Source: CALCKU01 sp964571595
GTDB taxonomy: Bacteria > Pseudomonadota > Alphaproteobacteria > Caulobacterales > Maricaulaceae
DNA length: 5,827 nt
Reading direction: 5' to 3'
Assembly: GCA_964571595.1 (NCBI GenBank)
Contig: CAZNCJ010000110.1
Location: 1 to 5,827, forward strand
Part shown: piece by piece, positions 5,364 through 5,827 of the stretch
How positions within the stretch are numbered: the first letter of the stretch is position 1
Layout of the letters: each line of letters starts with the position of its first letter
Notes under the pieces: model-generated
Databases searched by the model: none
What the model was told of the DNA's origin: nothing
What the model saw: the letters and a program-made list of their open reading frames with translations, nothing else
Program-made: the position numbers and the translations under genes

Positions 5364-5827
5364 ATGAAAAAACTCATTATAGCCATTAGCCTTCTCGTTA
5401 TATTGCTCCTCGCAGCGATCCTGGTCCTGCCCGGTCTTGTGTCCTCAGATGTTTATAAGGATAAAATTCAAGCCAAGCTCAGTGAAGAACTTGGCCGGAC
5501 TGTTTCCATTGATGGCGATGTAAATTTGTCGGTATTTCCGGTTATCAAGGCCCAGACCGGGCGCATTACGATAGCTAATGCAGAAGGTTTTGACGCGGAC
5601 TATCTGGCAGAAATGCAAGGTTTGGATGCACGCGTAAAACTACTGCCCTTGCTTTCTAAGAAAATAGAAATTTCAAAATTCACACTCGTTGAGCCTGTTA
5701 TTGATCTCCAAAAAAAGACGGATGGTTCAACCAATTGGACATTTGCCAAAGAAGGTGAAACCGTCCCAGCGGAAACAGAAGACAAAGGCCCCTTTAAACG
5801 TGATGGGCGTTTTAACGCTGTTGATCC
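5364..5827 (+). CDS. AsmA family protein, N-terminal part only
   Basis: AsmA-like proteins are inner-membrane-anchored, mostly periplasmic proteins implicated in outer-membrane assembly and lipid transport. The open frame from ATG 5364 continues past the right edge, leaving 154 residues. Residues 4-24 form one uncleaved-looking hydrophobic segment (LIIAISLLVILLLAAILVLPG). The conserved AsmA start follows: Y-KDKI-x-LSEELGRTVSIDGDVNLSVFP (31-59), ITIANAEGF (68-76), DARVKLLPLLSKKIEI (88-103), and DGSTNWTF (120-127), the family's typical DGxxNW turn. Full members run from several hundred to over a thousand residues, so most of the protein is missing here. The ribosome site is weak, with only a TAAGA-like stretch close to the ATG. 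The gene diverges from the M48 protease gene. I am confident of the family but not of which AsmA paralogue it is. Confidence 0.9.
   Translation, partial: MKKLIIAISLLVILLLAAILVLPGLVSSDVYKDKIQAKLSEELGRTVSIDGDVNLSVFPVIKAQTGRITIANAEGFDADYLAEMQGLDARVKLLPLLSKKIEISKFTLVEPVIDLQKKTDGSTNWTFAKEGETVPAETEDKGPFKRDGRFNAVD

Noticed and set aside
5600..5785. Leftward frame opposite the AsmA-like gene
   Set aside because: The plus-strand frame has the complete AsmA N-terminal pattern and stays open to the window edge, so the opposite frame is a shadow.
1..5827. Search for CRISPR repeats, tRNA/rRNA, insertion-sequence ends, phage or defence genes
   Set aside because: No long direct repeats, cloverleaf sequence, transposase or defence-type domain was found by reading. 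All coding sequence is accounted for by ordinary chromosomal genes.

Overview
The window looks like a chromosomal housekeeping segment from an alphaproteobacterium, probably a marine one with GC content below 50% (estimated by eye). The evidence is the gene order rpoZ – rsh (relA/spoT) – pyrE – pdxJ on one strand, which I recall as a common alphaproteobacterial arrangement that usually continues into acpS, lepB, rnc and era. The proteins also look alphaproteobacterial: a single bifunctional Rsh, a Thermus-family-like PyrE, and an omega subunit with a long acidic tail. A placement near Maricaulales/Hyphomonadales is only a guess.

Layout, following the minus strand from right to left. A Tat-exported M48 metalloprotease lipoprotein (4059-5003) is followed by a strong hairpin plus T-tract (3970-4010) that sits directly in front of the rpoZ ribosome binding site. 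Then come rpoZ (3576-3950), a short gap with a weaker terminator-like hairpin and a promoter-like pair, the Rsh (p)ppGpp synthetase/hydrolase (1242 to about 3467), pyrE (640-1224) 17 bases further on, and pdxJ (643 to beyond the left edge). The pyrE stop and pdxJ start overlap as ATGA. On the plus strand, diverging from the M48 gene across 360 noncoding bases with several small palindromes, an AsmA-family envelope protein starts at 5364 and runs off the right edge.

How the genes fit together: rpoZ and rsh link RNA polymerase omega to (p)ppGpp, the alarmone that in many proteobacteria binds at an omega-containing site. pyrE (UMP synthesis) and pdxJ (vitamin B6 synthesis) are biosynthetic passengers with tight coupling. 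The M48 protease and the AsmA-like protein are envelope functions that share an intergenic region.

I see no mobile element, CRISPR array, RNA gene, phage gene or defence system, and nothing I would call an undescribed system. The points worth a second look are regulatory: the terminator-like hairpin that appears to lie inside the rpoZ leader, the uncertain non-ATG start of rsh, and the small inverted repeats around the divergent promoter region.
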